Source: Salminus brasiliensis (taxonomy: Eukaryota > Chordata > Actinopteri > Characiformes > Bryconidae). From it: 64,000 nucleotides of DNA. Positions 1 through 13,395 of this stretch are shown in pieces. A program made the position numbers and the translations under genes. The stretch covers positions 26,688,987 through 26,752,986 of the forward strand of contig NC_132880.1 of NCBI RefSeq assembly GCF_030463535.1, in the 5' to 3' direction. Within the stretch, counting starts at the first letter, position 1. Every line of letters starts with the position of its first letter. The notes beneath the pieces are model-generated. The model was not told the DNA's origin and made no database searches. It saw only the letters and a list, made by a program, of their open reading frames with translations.

Positions 1-291
1 GTCAGTAATTTGTGTATATGTTCGACAGTCTAAGTACATTTACTCCACCTTATATGAATCCTGTAAAGATCTTTTTTTCACAAATGTACAAACTTCTCTT
101 TAGACCAGGCTGTGTGTTTGGACCAACACTCAGGGTCAGTGAACAGACTTTTCCTTTCAATAAAAGCACTGTCTTTCACAATATTTTATGGACTCCAGTT
201 AATGTTACAGTGTACTGCATTGCTTGAAACTAAGCACAGTTTTGAGATCTGTGGTAACAACAATGACAATCATAAGACACTGCAGATCATT

Positions 292-562
292 AGGCAGCTG
301 TGGGCTGAAGGTTAGAGACGTGGCCTTGCAACCAGAAGGTTGCCAGTTCGAGCCACTGAATCAATAGGCAGTGCCTTTAAGCAAGGCACCTAACCCCCCA
401 ACTACTTCATCAGGTGCCCCAGCTCAGACTGCCAACCATTCTGGGCACATGTGCCCACTGTTAGTGTGTGTGTGTTCACTGCATGAATGGGTTTAATATG
501 GAGGACAAATTGCTTTGTGTGCAGCACAAATAGTAATTGAGGGGTTCATCCTTTAAATCCTG
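292..562 (+). repeat. tRNA-derived SINE-like repeat
   Basis: The 5' part reads like a tRNA promoter region, with a box-B-like stretch (GGTTGCCAGTTCGAGCC) near 339-355. It is followed by a body mentioning 'aagcaaggcacctaacccc' and 'gtgtgttcactgcatgaatgggtttaatatggagg', which is typical of fish SINE bodies. No ORF. The family name is not assigned. Confidence 0.5.
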
Positions 563-2317
563 TAGTTTTATTGAAATTTATATACATCCATTGAAATTCT
601 ACAAAAAGACATCATTCCCTAAAGAAGGGAAATAAATAAAGGACTACAAAAGTGAAACAATGCTGAGGAACAGCCTAATAATCCTAACCTGAATTAGATT
701 TCACTGAAATTCACCACTATTACTATTCTCTAATTAGAAGCCATTGGTCTGTGGCATTAGATTGCTTCTTCTAAAAGCAGCTTTTTAACATGAACAGGCT
801 GCACTTGTGTGTTCAATTTGAAAGTTAGGTTAAACTTGTTGAATTATTAATAATGAATCAATAGGAAGACAACTGCCAATCCCAACCCATTGAACTTCCA
901 TGTTTCTGCAGCACACTTGGTTGATTTCTCATGAGCTAAAACATTGGAAATCACATTTTGGGAAGCAGATTTCCTAATCACACAGACTAAGGAAGGAACA
1001 GACTAGATGCGACTTTGGATTTGTGCCACTGGCAGCTGAATCACTTAGACAACCAGTGGGTTTTCTGTGTGTGTTTTTATAGAGACACACAAGTCAAATC
1101 AGTGATTCCTCTTCAATACATGTATTGTACAAGTTATGTACAATTGATATTTGGTGGGTGCAAATACCTTGCTTTAACAGCAATTGTGCCAGACGGAGTG
1201 TGACAGGAAAAGCAAAACAGTGAGAAAAAAAGGGGGAACTGAGAGGAAGTGTTGGACTGGGGGACCTATGGAAAGCACTGGTAGATTCAGCAACACACAA
1301 AAACCTCAATATTAAAATGAACACTGAAGCTTGTACTAATGAAAATATTGAAAATCAAAAATAACATTTCTATAAATTTACAGTATGATATAAATATGTT
1401 GACTTCATTCAATGTTTACTTCAAGTCACTTGTTCAAGGTTTGTAGCAATGCATTAAAAATAACCCTGCTATGCGAATGGTGTACTTTATCCTGGCTAGC
1501 TCTCACTGTGAGTTGTTTACATGCTTCAAAGTGGTGCTTTACAGCTACCAAGTAGGAGATTAAAATAACAGAGATATTTATTCTGTCATTTATACCTTAA
1601 AGTCACTGTAGTTCAGGGTGAAATTTGGGGTGTTTCACTGCAAAAAAAATGGTATTTTTTATATCGAAATTCGAGAAGATGTTACCTAATATCTAGGTAA
1701 TATTTTACCCCATGTTGGACTGTGCCATGTTTTCCAACTGCTGTTAATGATGAATGTCTGTAGTCAGTGATTCACAAAAAGTTGCTGACTTGTAAATATT
1801 AATGTTGAACTGCATTCACTGTAGATTATGGCTGAATTTTTAATTGAAGCACCTCTTGCTCCAGTAGCCTGCACTGGAACAGAAACTCACGCACATGCAA
1901 ACACTAGCTGTAAGACTAGAGTTATGGCAAGGCAGAGGTTCAGTAAACATTAGGCCTGATAAAGCCAGAGGTGATAAGGCTACGCTGATTAGGGTAGTTC
2001 CTCTCCTTCTCTCCTGTAGTGACAGAAGTGTCTTTGGCTGCATGCCATCAGCAACAGGACATAATGCTCAATCAGCACTGAGGGGGTGGATGGGAGGGGG
2101 GTGACATCCTCTCTGCAATATAATGACTGAAAGACAGACAGAGAGAGAGACCGAGGTCGAACGAGCTTGGCAGAGAGTCAGAAAGATTGGAGTACAAGTT
2201 GTGGCCTTGGTGAGAGAGTACAAACTCAATTGACCTTGCTCCATCTTAACTTAGCACAGGGAAGGACAACTCACTATATGCTGGCTACTTAACAAACACA
2301 CATTTTTGCACTGTAGA
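563..2317. other. Intergenic, no gene recognised
   Basis: AT-rich sequence with only short chance ORFs, no splice-supported coding region and no recognised protein motif. A GA-rich simple repeat (agacagacagagagagagagacc) lies near 2130-2152. Confidence 0.6.
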
Positions 2318-2680
2318 ACCACTATTGCCTGGGGATCACAGGTTCAAATCCCGAGCCATGCCGTTTTGCCATCGGTAGTCTGAGTCTGATGGAGCACAAA
2401 TGGCTGAGCTTTCTGTGGGTAAATGGCATTCCCTCTCCTTACCACTCTTAAGCAATGTTGGCTGGCACATGCATCTCTTAGCTGGTGTGATGAAGCAATG
2501 CTGCATTGGTGGCTGGCTTGTTATAAAAAAGTGATAAACATTTTGAAAAGATCATGTATCAGAGGAGACGTATGTTAAGTATTTACACTTTGAGTGTCGG
2601 GAGCATTGCTAGTGCTTTGGGGCGCTAAAAACAGGTTGGTTATTTGGCAATACCAAGCTGATGGAAAAAGGGATAAATTT
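2318..2680 (+). repeat. tRNA-derived SINE-like repeat, diverged
   Basis: It begins with a box-B-like GGATCACAGGTTCAAATCCCG. It continues with a body ('tctgatggagcacaaatggctgagc ... ggcattccctctccttacc ... atgtatcagaggagacgtatgt') that I recognise as a common fish SINE-like repeat, ending with 'ggttggttatttggc'. It is strongly decayed. Confidence 0.5.
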
Positions 2681-2846
2681 GAAACAAATTCCTAATAGGG
2701 TCAGTTTTATGATAAGAAACACTTTCTTCTCGGGGCTTAATAAACATTTTATACAGTGTAGTTTTAGAGTTATAGAATTAGTTTGTTTATACAGAGTTAT
2801 AAACAAACAAACTCCAGAGAATACAGTTCTACTGCTCTGCAGATCA

Positions 2847-2900
2847 ATACTAGAGGCTTTTTATATCCCATTAGCCCACGTCTGGCATTAGGCCTCTTGT
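2847..2900 (+). repeat. Short fragment of the 'ATTGTATGGACAAAAGTATTGGGACA' MITE family
   Basis: 'actagaggctttttatatcccattagcccacgtctggcattagg' resembles the central part of the MITE seen more fully at 29.68-30.25 kb and 60.35-60.80 kb. Only about 50 bases are recognisable. Confidence 0.3.
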
Positions 2901-5403
2901 CAATTTGTCTGGTGCTGGTAGAAGTGTTTTTCTTTTGTAATTTTGTTTTCTCAGATTTTAATTTGTTTTGCCCTTCTCAGCTACTGTATAAACCAGTAGT
3001 ACAGTCTTATGCAGAAAAATTGGGCACCCTTGGCCAAATCTTACACTTTTAATTGGGAAGTAATACATACCTTGCAATTAATTGGTTCTCCATCCAGGGA
3101 GATTTTCCTGCCTAGCACCAAGTAATTCTGGGGAGGCACCAGACCCACCATGACCTGGGTCAGGAAGACATGAATAAAAGGATACAAGTGATAAACATTT
3201 TGAAAAGATGCAGTGGAAATACATATTTAGCTAAATCCATGTATTTGTCTTGTGTTAGGTTTTACATCTGTCCATAATCATCAGTGACCAAACAAGGAGT
3301 GTGCATGTTCTTATGCAATTACAGAATAGTCTTCCAAAAGACATATGACAACCAGCAGAAAGTGCTCTGCTTTTTTCACAGTTGGTTTCAAATGTCACCA
3401 TCACCAGTAAAGATGGGTGAAGATTGAGACGGATATTTTTTACAACCCACACCTGTTGATTTAATCAGAAACCTTATATCATGTTACATGTTTTGCAGTA
3501 TAGACGAAGGACATGTGGCCACTCTGAATGTGAATATGGAATAGGATTCCACCTAAATAAGATTCATAAGCTAAAGGTTGTCTGTAAATGAAGTATGAAT
3601 TATTCAGATCCTGCTCACTTCCAGCTGTAGCAAGTTCTGTAGTCTCCAAGAACACCTCTTTACACCTGTTCACCCATGATATGAAACTGATATGAACAGC
3701 TTAGCTTGCAAGTGCAAATAACAGCTTTCCTTCTTGTCTGACATTTCATATATTGTCTGCATTTCTGTTAATTTCCAAAATAAAAGTCATGACGAGTCAT
3801 TTCCTTAGAAAATACTAAAACCTGATTTGCACTTTAAAGTAGCAGTATGGATTCCCACTGTCTGTTCTGTCCTCTTGTGCCTTGTGATCATGTTCTAACG
3901 TTGTAAGTTTGGTTTTTCTGTCATCCCTGGTCCTGCCTCTTCATTATCCAGCCCAGTTGTGTCTAGTCTGGAGCTCTGCCGTCTAGTAGCTATTACTCCC
4001 ACACATTTCTACCACACAGACTCCAGACCAGTGGAGTGTGCAATAGGAGAAAATTTTCCTCTTGATAAGATTTACCTTCTAAAAGATCAATTTAATTGTA
4101 AGTTAAAATGTCGGCCTAGGTCTGATAACATCTGCACCCTTGTACATGGAAGCAAGGGACAGAGCCTTCCCCCTGGGCAACCGTGTGGGGCCAACCTGGA
4201 GGCAGCAGGAAGAGAGGGTGTGTGAGTAGCGTTTCTTTAAAGACAGGTGGAATATGGTGATTGGTTAAGACATTAAATGAAGTAGCATTAGTCTCCTGGT
4301 AGAACTTTCACTAAAGCTTTTATTTCTTGGCCATGTTCAATGTTTATATACCCCTGTGTTTGTCTTTGCTGCTTTTAGCCTTTTTGGGTCGATATGTAAA
4401 CACAATAAAGTGTTTCAAAGCAATGTTTAATCCAACTACTTAAAATGACATGCTTATTAACCAAATTAAACGTCGTCTTTGTTGAGGTATGACGCCACTG
4501 TGTGTGATGTGGCCCATAAGCTCATAAGTACCAATTAGAGGGCACTGTCATCATCAGTATTATAATGTTGCTTGCATGATGTGAATGAGACCGTTTGAAT
4601 TTGATACAATTCACATGGATGTGTATTTGCTGGAACATACTAATCTACACTGCAGTTTGCATGTCACAGCAAACCTATTACAGAGAAATGGATTTAGTCG
4701 ACTAGCACTGCTTAGCACTGTGAATGTAGGCCTGTGTACTCTTCCTTTCCCTGTAAAACAATCATGTCTGAGCAGTTCCACTCTGCTGAGTTTACAAGAG
4801 GGCAATCAAAGGCCATACTCCATTGCACTTGTTTAATGAGAACCCCCTCTGTTTAGTAGAAGCCTCCATGGAAAGGTCGCTCTATGATTTCTGTTGTAAA
4901 TGCTGCACACAGCACCTGAGCCAACTGATGCCTCTCTCTCTCTCCCTCTCTCTCATAAGTTTTTCACTCATAAAAGGTCATCTGAGGTTCAAGGTGGGTA
5001 CACTTTATATGTACTGTAAGTATAAATGGTGCACATTCTCTACAGAAACACACATACAGACATTTTAATGCACAATAACTGTTTATGTTTGTGTTAGGAA
5101 ACAATAAATCATAAAATGTAGCATACATTAAGGATGTGGAATGTTGTATATAATAAGTTTTGCTTGTTCCCCAATTGACTGGAGTGCCCTCTCTATATCT
5201 AATGTAAATATGCTACTCCTCTCCATATGATGCGTTAGTCTCTAGAGTGAGATTTACCACTTTAAACACTATAAAGCCCCTCTTGTGATGATAAAAGATG
5301 GGAGGAATGTTTGAAAGACTATCCTTTTTTTTTGGAGTGCATACTTGGTGGCAGGCTGTTTGAAAAGGTAGCCATTATTTTGTCACTAACTTATTACAGC
5401 AGA
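2901..5403. other. Intergenic, no gene recognised
   Basis: Only short ORFs without motif or splice support. A CT-rich simple repeat lies at about 4931-4952. A possible decayed DNA-element end ('cttatgcagaaaaattgggcaccc') lies near 3008-3031. Confidence 0.5.
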
Positions 5404-5902
5404 CAAAGGGCCTGTTTACACCTGGCTTTAACACTTTAACATGATTCTGTATCTGGACAGTATTTGGATTTACCTTGTTCGGATTCTGTTTACACTTGTC
5501 ATTAAAATGTGTCCCCAGCGTAGCCAGATGAGGTCAGGAACCAGATTACTTTCCTGTGTAAAACGCACATCCACATGAATGTCATTTACATTTTACATTG
5601 TGTAAACAACGGTGTCTCATCAAAACAGTCCTCCTCCAAGAGACTGTGAACAGTTAAGAAGAACAGTGGTGGTTCTACAATGTGGTGAAGCAAAAGTTAG
5701 CTCTCACATTCCCGCATTAAACCAAGATCCACAGTAATTATTACTCATATTAACATTTTTTCTACAGATGACGAGCTCTATCTCTGGACACCTCCCAATG
5801 TGGTGTAAATGATTTGATCATACTCGGCTTTTCCGAACGCGATCTGATCACCCAAAATTCCTTTTAGTGCCAGGTGTAAACATGCTCAGAGTGATGAAGG
5901 GC
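5404..5902. repeat. MITE-like element with imperfect terminal inverted repeats
   Basis: The left end reads 'gggcctgtttacacctggc' (from about 5409). The right end contains the inverted counterpart 'gccaggtgtaaacatgctc...gggcc' (about 5870-5902). No transposase ORF lies inside, so this is a non-autonomous element. The superfamily is not assigned. Confidence 0.5.
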
Positions 5903-7360
5903 CTAATAGCCTTAGTAGTAGAATGTTGTTTATATATTTCAAAAAATGCTTATTTCTTCTGCACTGTATTAACGTCCTTTATGATGGTCATTAGCTGCTT
6001 TTTACAAATTGCTGCCTGGATGAGGAATCAAAACATGACCTTGCAAGTGAAGGCCCCATGCTAATTCTAGCTAGGATAGACCAGTTTGGATTTCCTAATC
6101 ATGATTGGGATTCCCATAATCCCACAATTCCCATTTGTGGGATTTGCATAATGCATGCTGGGTACTGTATAAAAACATTTAACAAAAACAATGTAATAAA
6201 AAAACACTATAAAATGTTTATATTTGAGCAATACATTGCTGCTCTTCAGAACGCTGTACACTACATAACAAATAACCATTAAACACTAGTTTTATGTTGA
6301 AATGTTTGTAAATTTGATTGAGGATCTGATTAAGCTCTTTTATGATCTTTTATGATCACACTGTGATTGTGTATTTATGTGAGTGTGTGTGTGCTTATTG
6401 AACGAAGAAACTGTGCTGAAGAGGATGATTTGTTATGAGACTTGGTATTTATGACTTATTGTACAAGACTGAATGAACAAGATTATCCGCACGTTACATA
6501 AGAACCTGGATTGAACAAGCCTGTGGTGCAAGACGTCAAAACTCTGTTATTACGGGAAGTGTGACAGGTCAAAGGCCGAGCAGGATTTCCCTCTTAGCAA
6601 CTGTAACTGAGGTCCCACACAAATATAGGCCTCCCAAACAATTATGCTGTCCCTTCTTAAGTAGCAGGAAACGTACAAGCGCCTGTCTGGCGCTGGCCTG
6701 TAAGTGTGTGCGTCATTGACAAAGTGGTGACCAAAATAAACCCAAAAATGTCATTAGTAACACACATCTTTTCCCATTGAGTTATGCATAGAGTCATAAA
6801 GCTTGATGTTAACCACAGTTTTTTTGCTCCAATATTAAACACCCGATTTCAAACCAACACGTTAATGTGGCAATGAATTATTGAATTGCTGCTGTTATTC
6901 CTTCGTGAAGAATTCAAGCTGCCATCTACAATAATTAGTTTTCATTTTCAGTACAGAAACCAGTACAAATGTTTTTAATGCTGAACATAAACACACACGC
7001 TGTGTCTGAAACTATTTATGCCTTATTTATGATATTTTGCCATTTTGTAGTAGTGTCCAAAAACATACTGCCGAATTTTCAGTACACCGTAAAAATCCCA
7101 CAGTGCACCGTAATATAAAGTGTACAAGCAATATGAACATGGAATACCCATAATCCTTTGCATTGTTTGGTTCGAAGATTTGCGTGCAGCTGAGGAAGAC
7201 GAACGTTCAGATTGTTTATGCAACGCAATCTGCTGTTGCACAGTGAATAGAGCACAGTTTCAGACAAAGCTTCAGTGTTGCCAAACACATGACATAATAA
7301 ATGCTTAAAGATGGCTAGTTAGCCGGCCAGTACCATTGGTTTGTGGTCCATTGTTTTATA
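5903..7360. other. Intergenic, no gene recognised
   Basis: AT-rich DNA with only short chance ORFs. Nothing recognisable as a gene or a well-preserved repeat. Confidence 0.5.
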
Positions 7361-7990
7361 CAGTGCCCTTGATAAAAATGTTTGCCCCATCTGAGTTCTT
7401 GATTGTGTGCAAATTTCAAATACAGAAATGGCATAACATCTTAAAACCAAACTTAATAATGCATAAAATGTACTTGAGGGGAAAAAAAACTAATCAATGT
7501 GATATTTTATGAATTTATTTAAAAACATAAAAAAAACATAATTGACCCATAGATCTTTCAATGGTGGCAAAGCATCCAGGCCCTAATGTAGCAAAACATC
7601 CCCAAACCATCACACTACCACCACCAAGTTTCACAGTTGTAAGAGATTCTTACTTTGACAGGCACCAGACAAAATGGGGCTCAAGTCAACCAAAAAGACA
7701 CTTTAGATCTGTCAGTAATTAATTATTCCAGACCTTTGCAGGATCATTTAGGGGTTACTTGGTGAACGTAAAATGAGTATTCCTGTTTTTCTTGGTTAGC
7801 AATGGTTTCCGCCATGTTTTTTGTGTTAATAGTTTAGATGATAGTTTAGTTTTATGCCTTACTCTTGGAGAGATTAGTGAGGGAATGTCAAGTTCTGGGA
7901 TGATGGTCACTCATTCTAAATAACTCTTCACATCAGTTACATCTAATTTTCCTGGTAGATGTTTTGTCTATACTTGTGTGCGACATGGAA
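7361..7990 (-). mobile_element. Decayed Tc1-like transposon remnant
   Basis: It starts with a Tc1-type end (cagtgcccttgataaaaatg). On the minus strand, about 7560-7640, it contains a decayed transposase stretch equivalent to GGGSVMVWGCF, a hallmark between the first and second catalytic Asp of Tc1 transposases. No intact ORF remains. The right boundary is uncertain. Confidence 0.5.
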
Positions 7991-9340
7991 AAAAAACAGT
8001 GTATTTGCCAGTCTACTAATCTACAATGGTTGAGGGCCCCCTAGTGGCAGTGGAAGTGACCAGTAGGTCCAGATGGTAAGCTGTCCCTGATTTGAGTAGT
8101 ATTAAAACCACATGAAGAAACCTTTTTAGCTTAAACTGAGAATGTTAGTGTGTGTACTCTTTGGACTGAAGTGTGTATCTATAATAATCTATAAATAATC
8201 TTTAATCACTGTACGTGAAAATGTATTGTTTACAACTATAAATTTCACAAGGGCCTTGTGGCAAGTGAACAGATTTTTAATTGAATTATCATATAATCTT
8301 CACTGCAAGCTCCCCTATGTGAAGAATCTTCTGCCTTCTAATCATGAGTGAGTAAGCGATTCAGTGAGTTACAAATCAGCAGGTAATGCAGCCATGGCAT
8401 TGATTATCAGCAAAGATTCCATATTTTTCATCCTGTTTGGTGGCTGGTGCCCACTGATTCCTCCTTTTGTGTTGAAGTATGCTCTATACAAACCTTCACA
8501 CACATATACACAACCTGGAATGAAAAGGAATCTGTTTAACATGGCTAATAAAAATAGTGAGAGAGTTAACCTTTTTTAAACAATCTTTTTTCTTTTCAGA
8601 AAGTAAAGACCAATAGGAAAAACACACAGGAGGCTTTAAGTTATAGATAATGGATGAACACCTTCCTGATGTGTAATTGTGAAAACACCCCAAATGAATC
8701 CACTTTATTTATTTATTTAAATTATATCAATTGAATCAGAGTTCTGCTCCATTTATTTCCAAGAGAAATAACTTGGTTCAAATGTGCTCCTTACCTACTG
8801 CAACCCTACCGTTGTTAGGGGGCCCCCATGTGGTGTTTTTCATCAGTTTATTATTCCCATTACTTACGTTATTTGTTTAGTCATGGATACATATTCAAAG
8901 GCTATCCATGCATCTAATGTGTTCCCTTGTTTGTTTCTGCCATACATTTCCTAAGTATTGTAGTTCTCTCTGGCCTTTTAAAAATGTTCTAGTCCTTTCA
9001 TTTAGACCTGAAATATACTTCCTACAAATCTTACATACTGTACTTTTATGTATATCTTTATACTTTTATACTTTTATTTCCCTTTCTTTCACTCTTTTAA
9101 GTTTGCCATTACCTGTTGAGTTTCCACATAGTGGGAAGATTGTTTACTATAGATTGTTTTACTCATAATTGTGTAAATTGAAATTGCCCAGAAATATTGC
9201 TAATTTATCATTGTATAAATGTAAAATCACTCACTAGTCTAGTTTATGTAGAGTGTGATCATTTAGAATGAAAATAATTAATATGAAATATGCCCTCAAT
9301 CTTAAATATTATCTGCTGTAATCTAATATGCTTAATTATA
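7991..9340. other. Intergenic, no gene recognised
   Basis: No coding region, RNA gene or clear repeat is supported. Confidence 0.5.
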
Positions 9341-9405
9341 CTTTGCGTCCAAACATTTGCGGACACTGCACTTTTTTTAAGGGCATTCAGCTGCATTAAT
9401 GTAAA
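9341..9405. repeat. Terminal fragment of the 'GTCCAAACATTTGCGGACA' MITE family
   Basis: 'gcgtccaaacatttgcggacactgcac...gcattcagctgcatt' resembles the end of the same short DNA element found at 29.68 and 60.35 kb. Only one end is visible. Confidence 0.35.
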
Positions 9406-10865
9406 GTCATTGCTGGCACAGATTTTTAAAGGTTTTCAGCCAAAGCAGCTATGTAGCAGTTTTACCCTAAAACCTTAAAATAACAGTTCTATAGTCATTT
9501 TGATGGGACACTGACATACAATAGGACGACTGGTGTCTCTGTCATTGACACACTGGAGCAGCATGCAAGTTACTGCTCATGTAATTCTGGTGGAGCTGCA
9601 AAAGACCTTTCACAGGAACTGCTTAATGCTGCATAACCTGAGTAATATTTCTGCCCAATCCTGTAATATTACTCTACCTCTAAAGGTTTTTCCCCCCATT
9701 AGATCCACCTTTCATCCCCAGCCATGAACAGCAAACTAACCTCTAAAATCTCTTTCAGAGAAACATGTTTCCCACATTTTCTACAAATTTGTGTTTTAAT
9801 AATGACATTTGACTAGAACAGGTATCAAACTCCCATATCTGAGGGCTGTGACAGTGTTGGCATTTTGCCCTGATGTTTGGTGCTGCCTACCACAAACTAC
9901 TGCTTCTTGAAATCATTAACCTATAAACACAATTCTGTGCATAAGCTGCTATGAGAATAGTCTGTTTATTAGTCTGTGAGTTTATTAGTCTGTGAGTTTA
10001 TTTGCTGTCCGATAGTTTTTATTGTAATGAGCTTCCATGAGTTTATCAGTCACTGCGTGCTTCTAAAAAAAAGGACATTCCCAAGGTGATTATTTATTAT
10101 TACTAATCTTATGTAAGTAAATGCCAATGTTCAATATTTATTTTAATATGTATTTACATAGTTCTTCTAATCCTTCTAGTCCATCCCAGGGTAACACACA
10201 CAAAAATGCTTTGCCAAGTGACCAACCATGTGTTTTGAGTGGTGGGTGGAACCAGAGCACACAGAGGAAATAAATGTAGACCAGAGCAAGTACTGAACAC
10301 CACAACCAGAGACAACTGGAGCTGTCTGATACACTTACTTTCAATGCATGCACAGAATTTACAACAATCATTTAAGTCTTTAATAAATATTTTGTGTTTT
10401 GCTGCTCTAAAATGTTTTATTCAGCTCAATAAAAAACTTACCTATCAGGTCAAACGTGCCGAAGCCAGAAAATCACATTATTGTGCAGTTCTTTAATCCC
10501 TAGCATTGTGATTTAAACACCTGCAGTTATCATATCAGCACAGTAGATGGCAGCAAAATGAAAATATATTAAACAGTCAAGTTGTTTTTTTGGAAAAAAA
10601 AAAATGATTCAAGGACTTTTATTTAAAAATTGTCTTGTTGTGATTTGTCTGTTAAAGGGTTCTTTGCATAGGTGGTTAAACATTTATAACCAGGTTCTAA
10701 AAACATTAGTTACAAATGAATTAAATGTTTGCTGGTTGTGTTACTAAAAAAAAATGACACAGGTTGCCCTTTTTGAAAAATGAAATAAGAAAGACTACCC
10801 TGCCAGTAGCTCGACCAAGATCAACTGACTGACCATTAGAAAGTATTTATTTAGCTTCTAGCAGC
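9406..10865. other. Intergenic, no gene recognised
   Basis: It contains a small two-copy tandem repeat ('ttagtctgtgagttta', 9969-10001). The sequence 'cagcacagtagatggcagcaaaatg' (10537-10561) recurs at about 12518-12541, suggesting old local duplication. No gene is supported. Confidence 0.5.
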
Positions 10866-11270
10866 ACAACTAGAACTACAAATATCTGGGAGCAGACATT
10901 GACAATAAACTAGACTGGGCTAAGAACACTAACAGCCTCTACAGGAAGGGCCAAAGTCATCTCTATTTCCTGAGGCACCTGAGGTCCTTCAATATCTGCC
11001 AGACTATGCTCAGGATCTTCTATGAGTCTGTGGTGGCAATTGCTATCCTCTATGCTGTTGCATGCTGTGGCACAAGGATGAGGTTGGCAGATGCCAACAG
11101 ACTCAATAAACTGATCTGTAAGGCGAGTGAGGTTGTGGGTGTGGAGTTGGACTCGCTGATGGCAGTATCGGAGAGGAGAATGCTGCCTAAGTTGCATGCC
11201 ATTATGGATAATGGCTCTCACCAAAATGCACCACAGAGCACCACAGCAGGTCATTCCTATCTGTGGCCAT
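10866..11270 (+). mobile_element. LINE reverse-transcriptase C-terminal fragment
   Basis: An open + strand frame from about 10868 through 11270 reads YKYLGADIDNKLDW, then LYRKGQSHLYFLRHLRSF, then MLRIFYESVV and ANRLNKLICKASEVVG. This is the conserved region after the catalytic domain of non-LTR retrotransposon reverse transcriptase (L2/CR1/Rex-like). The YxDD core and endonuclease are absent, so it is a 5'-truncated dead copy. The exact clade is not determined. Confidence 0.75.
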
Positions 11271-12766
11271 CAAACTCTATAACTTCTCACTTAATGTGTG
11301 ACACTATGGTTCATCTGTGGAATATTCAATAATTTTACTGTTCATTTGTGCAATAATGTGAGAGGTGCAACACTTGAACTTGCTTTATACAGAAAGTTTT
11401 ATATTTATGATCATAGGCGCTGCCACTTTGCTACTTTAGTATATTTGCATAATTCATAAACATGTTCATTTTTAATTGTTTCTCTTTTTGTTTTACAATT
11501 TATTTTATTTTATAAACGGTTGCAACTGTTTGCAGCATTTTTCAGTAGGTTACAAAAGCGGCTATAAAATCAACTTTTACAAGACAAGTGAGCAATGCTT
11601 TTAACAGCTTAACAGCAAATGTGTAGGTCCAGCTATGTAATGAAAGCACTGTTGTTAATAAAAAATTTTATATATTTTTATTTTATATATATTTTTTTAT
11701 ATATATATAATTTTATATATATATATTTTTTTTTAAATAATGGACATAAAAAATGTTGCTGATCAGAAAGGTTTCATTTTACACAAGAGGGCTTCAGTAA
11801 CAGGGTGCTGTTGTTTCTTAATGATGCGGTTTATAAATCACAAAGTTTGAACACCATCAATGTAGATACTGCATGTGGGCCATTTCTTTTTCTTTTGCAA
11901 AGACAGAATTATCTAAAAAGTTGCCAAAGTAAAATTTTGAATTTAGTATTAAATACGTATCCACTGCTAAATGTAGCAGAGGATGCATTTTATACTCCAT
12001 ATTTTCTATAACAGTATTAAGGTAATGCTAAGGAGATGCTAATGCTGTTACCCTGTCACCAACGCTCGCTCAGGTTTGTTGATGGAGAAGTAAAGGGGCA
12101 CTGAGAAGAATCCAGTACATATGCAATGCTTATTAATGTATAATAATATAATTTAAAAATACAATATACAGATACAATATATTAGAGAATTCTTCACTGG
12201 ACAAATGTTGTGAAAATGTTTTTCATGATGTTATTACACTCATTACAAAGCATGCATGCATAGAAGTGTAATTATGTGTATAGTATTTAATGAAGTATCA
12301 ATCATAATGGGTCAATTCTACATAATGGGTCAATTCTAGAATTAAGGTATGATGCCGCAGCTTTCCAGATTTCCTCAGAGTGATCAGTAGGATATCCAAA
12401 CACATGGATGTTTCTTTGCAGCCTTTCCCTGTCCTGTCTTAGAGAAAAAACAAGAACGAGGAGTACTTTAGTCCCCAGGACTGAGACTGAAATCCACTGA
12501 GGTTAGTGATTCTGTCAGCACAGCAGATGGCAGCAAAATGTTTGCACGATTCATGTCATCGTCCAAAACGTAATAAACTTAAAAGCAATTTATACTGGCC
12601 TGACAGGTGCAATACAATTTAAACAATATTTGTTTAAAATTGGTTGTATTCACATTTGATACTGGCTATTATTAATTTAATCATGTTTTTGTCACTTTAA
12701 TGAACAAACTCTCACATATAATAAATCCATTTATATAAATATTTATATATTTATAAAATAACATTA
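11271..12766. other. AT-rich intergenic with simple repeats
   Basis: A TA/T-rich low-complexity tract lies at about 11660-11735. A 19-bp tandem duplication ('cataatgggtcaattctag') lies near 12304-12341. No gene is supported. Confidence 0.5.
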
Positions 12767-13099
12767 CTATGTTATAGTAAATAACATAACTAAAACGTGG
12801 CAGAAATCAGATAAACAGCACTTATAGCTTTCAGCTTTGAGAGAGGGGGAAAAAAAATCAATTTCCACTCGCTTCAGATCTGAAATGTCCACTAATGTTT
12901 CTACCCTTTCTTCTATTGTGAGGAGATGACTCAGCGCTGTGGCTTCTGCATGAACATACGGTAAAGACCAGATAACAGAAACTAACAAGATGAGTAATAA
13001 AGTGGAACAAAGCAGAAGGACAGAGATAGCATTAAGCATTAGTGCATAGAAAACTACACCTGCTCCTAAAAGTGTTTCAGATAGATCTGACATAAACAT
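12767..13099 (-). CDS. Small single-pass membrane protein, tandem family (copy 1)
   Basis: This is a 110-residue ORF. The likely true start is the third codon (MSDLSET), because paralogue 2 begins at the matching Met (MSNLPEE). Residues of about 15-45 form a strongly hydrophobic segment (VLLLCSTLLLILLVSVIW), so it is predicted to be membrane-anchored. A conserved block follows: WSxPxxxAEATALSxxLT, then a charged stretch (IEERVETLVDISDLKR) with possible coiled-coil character. The conserved WSxP...AEATALS block in a second tandem copy at 18.32 kb suggests past selection on this frame. I do not recognise the family. It could be one exon of a larger gene, and I see no confident splice partners. 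Confidence 0.4.
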   Translation of the reverse strand: MFMSDLSETLLGAGVVFYALMLNAISVLLLCSTLLLILLVSVIWSLPYVHAEATALSHLLTIEERVETLVDISDLKRVEIDFFSPSLKAESYKCCLSDFCHVLVMLFTIT

Positions 13100-13164
13100 G
13101 AGCTAAGCTTCTCAGAATTGGAGTGCTGGTTTATGATGACCTTGCTGACGGAGCAGCACAGTAA

Positions 13165-13395
13165 AGCTTTTGGAGTTGTGGTTGGTGTGGCACAACAGAT
13201 AACACCACTACCTGCCAGTGAGTTACTACACTACGTGGGAGACTGGAGTTCAATGCCCAGTCTGGTTGACTGTGGTACACCAATAAGAGTCATTGTGCAA
13301 GACTCCAGACACTACACTGGCCCACCTCTGTAATACGAGTAACCTTGTAGGTCGCTCTGGATAAGAGCGTCAGCTAAATGCCGTAAAAGGTAAAA
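13165..13395 (+). repeat. tRNA-derived SINE with LINE-type 3' tail
   Basis: The head 'ggttggtgtggcacaacagataacacc...gagttcaatgcccag' has box-A and box-B-like elements. The 3' tail 'gtcgctctggataagagcgtcagctaaatgccgtaaa' (about 13352-13388) matches, in the opposite orientation, the 3' end of the LINE fragment at 38.63-38.69 kb. This fits a SINE mobilised by a LINE that shares its tail. A second, tail-less head lies at 21.72 kb. Confidence 0.6.

Noticed and set aside
10910-11254. A 114-codon minus-strand ORF
   Set aside because: It is the antisense shadow of the LINE reverse-transcriptase fragment read on the + strand.
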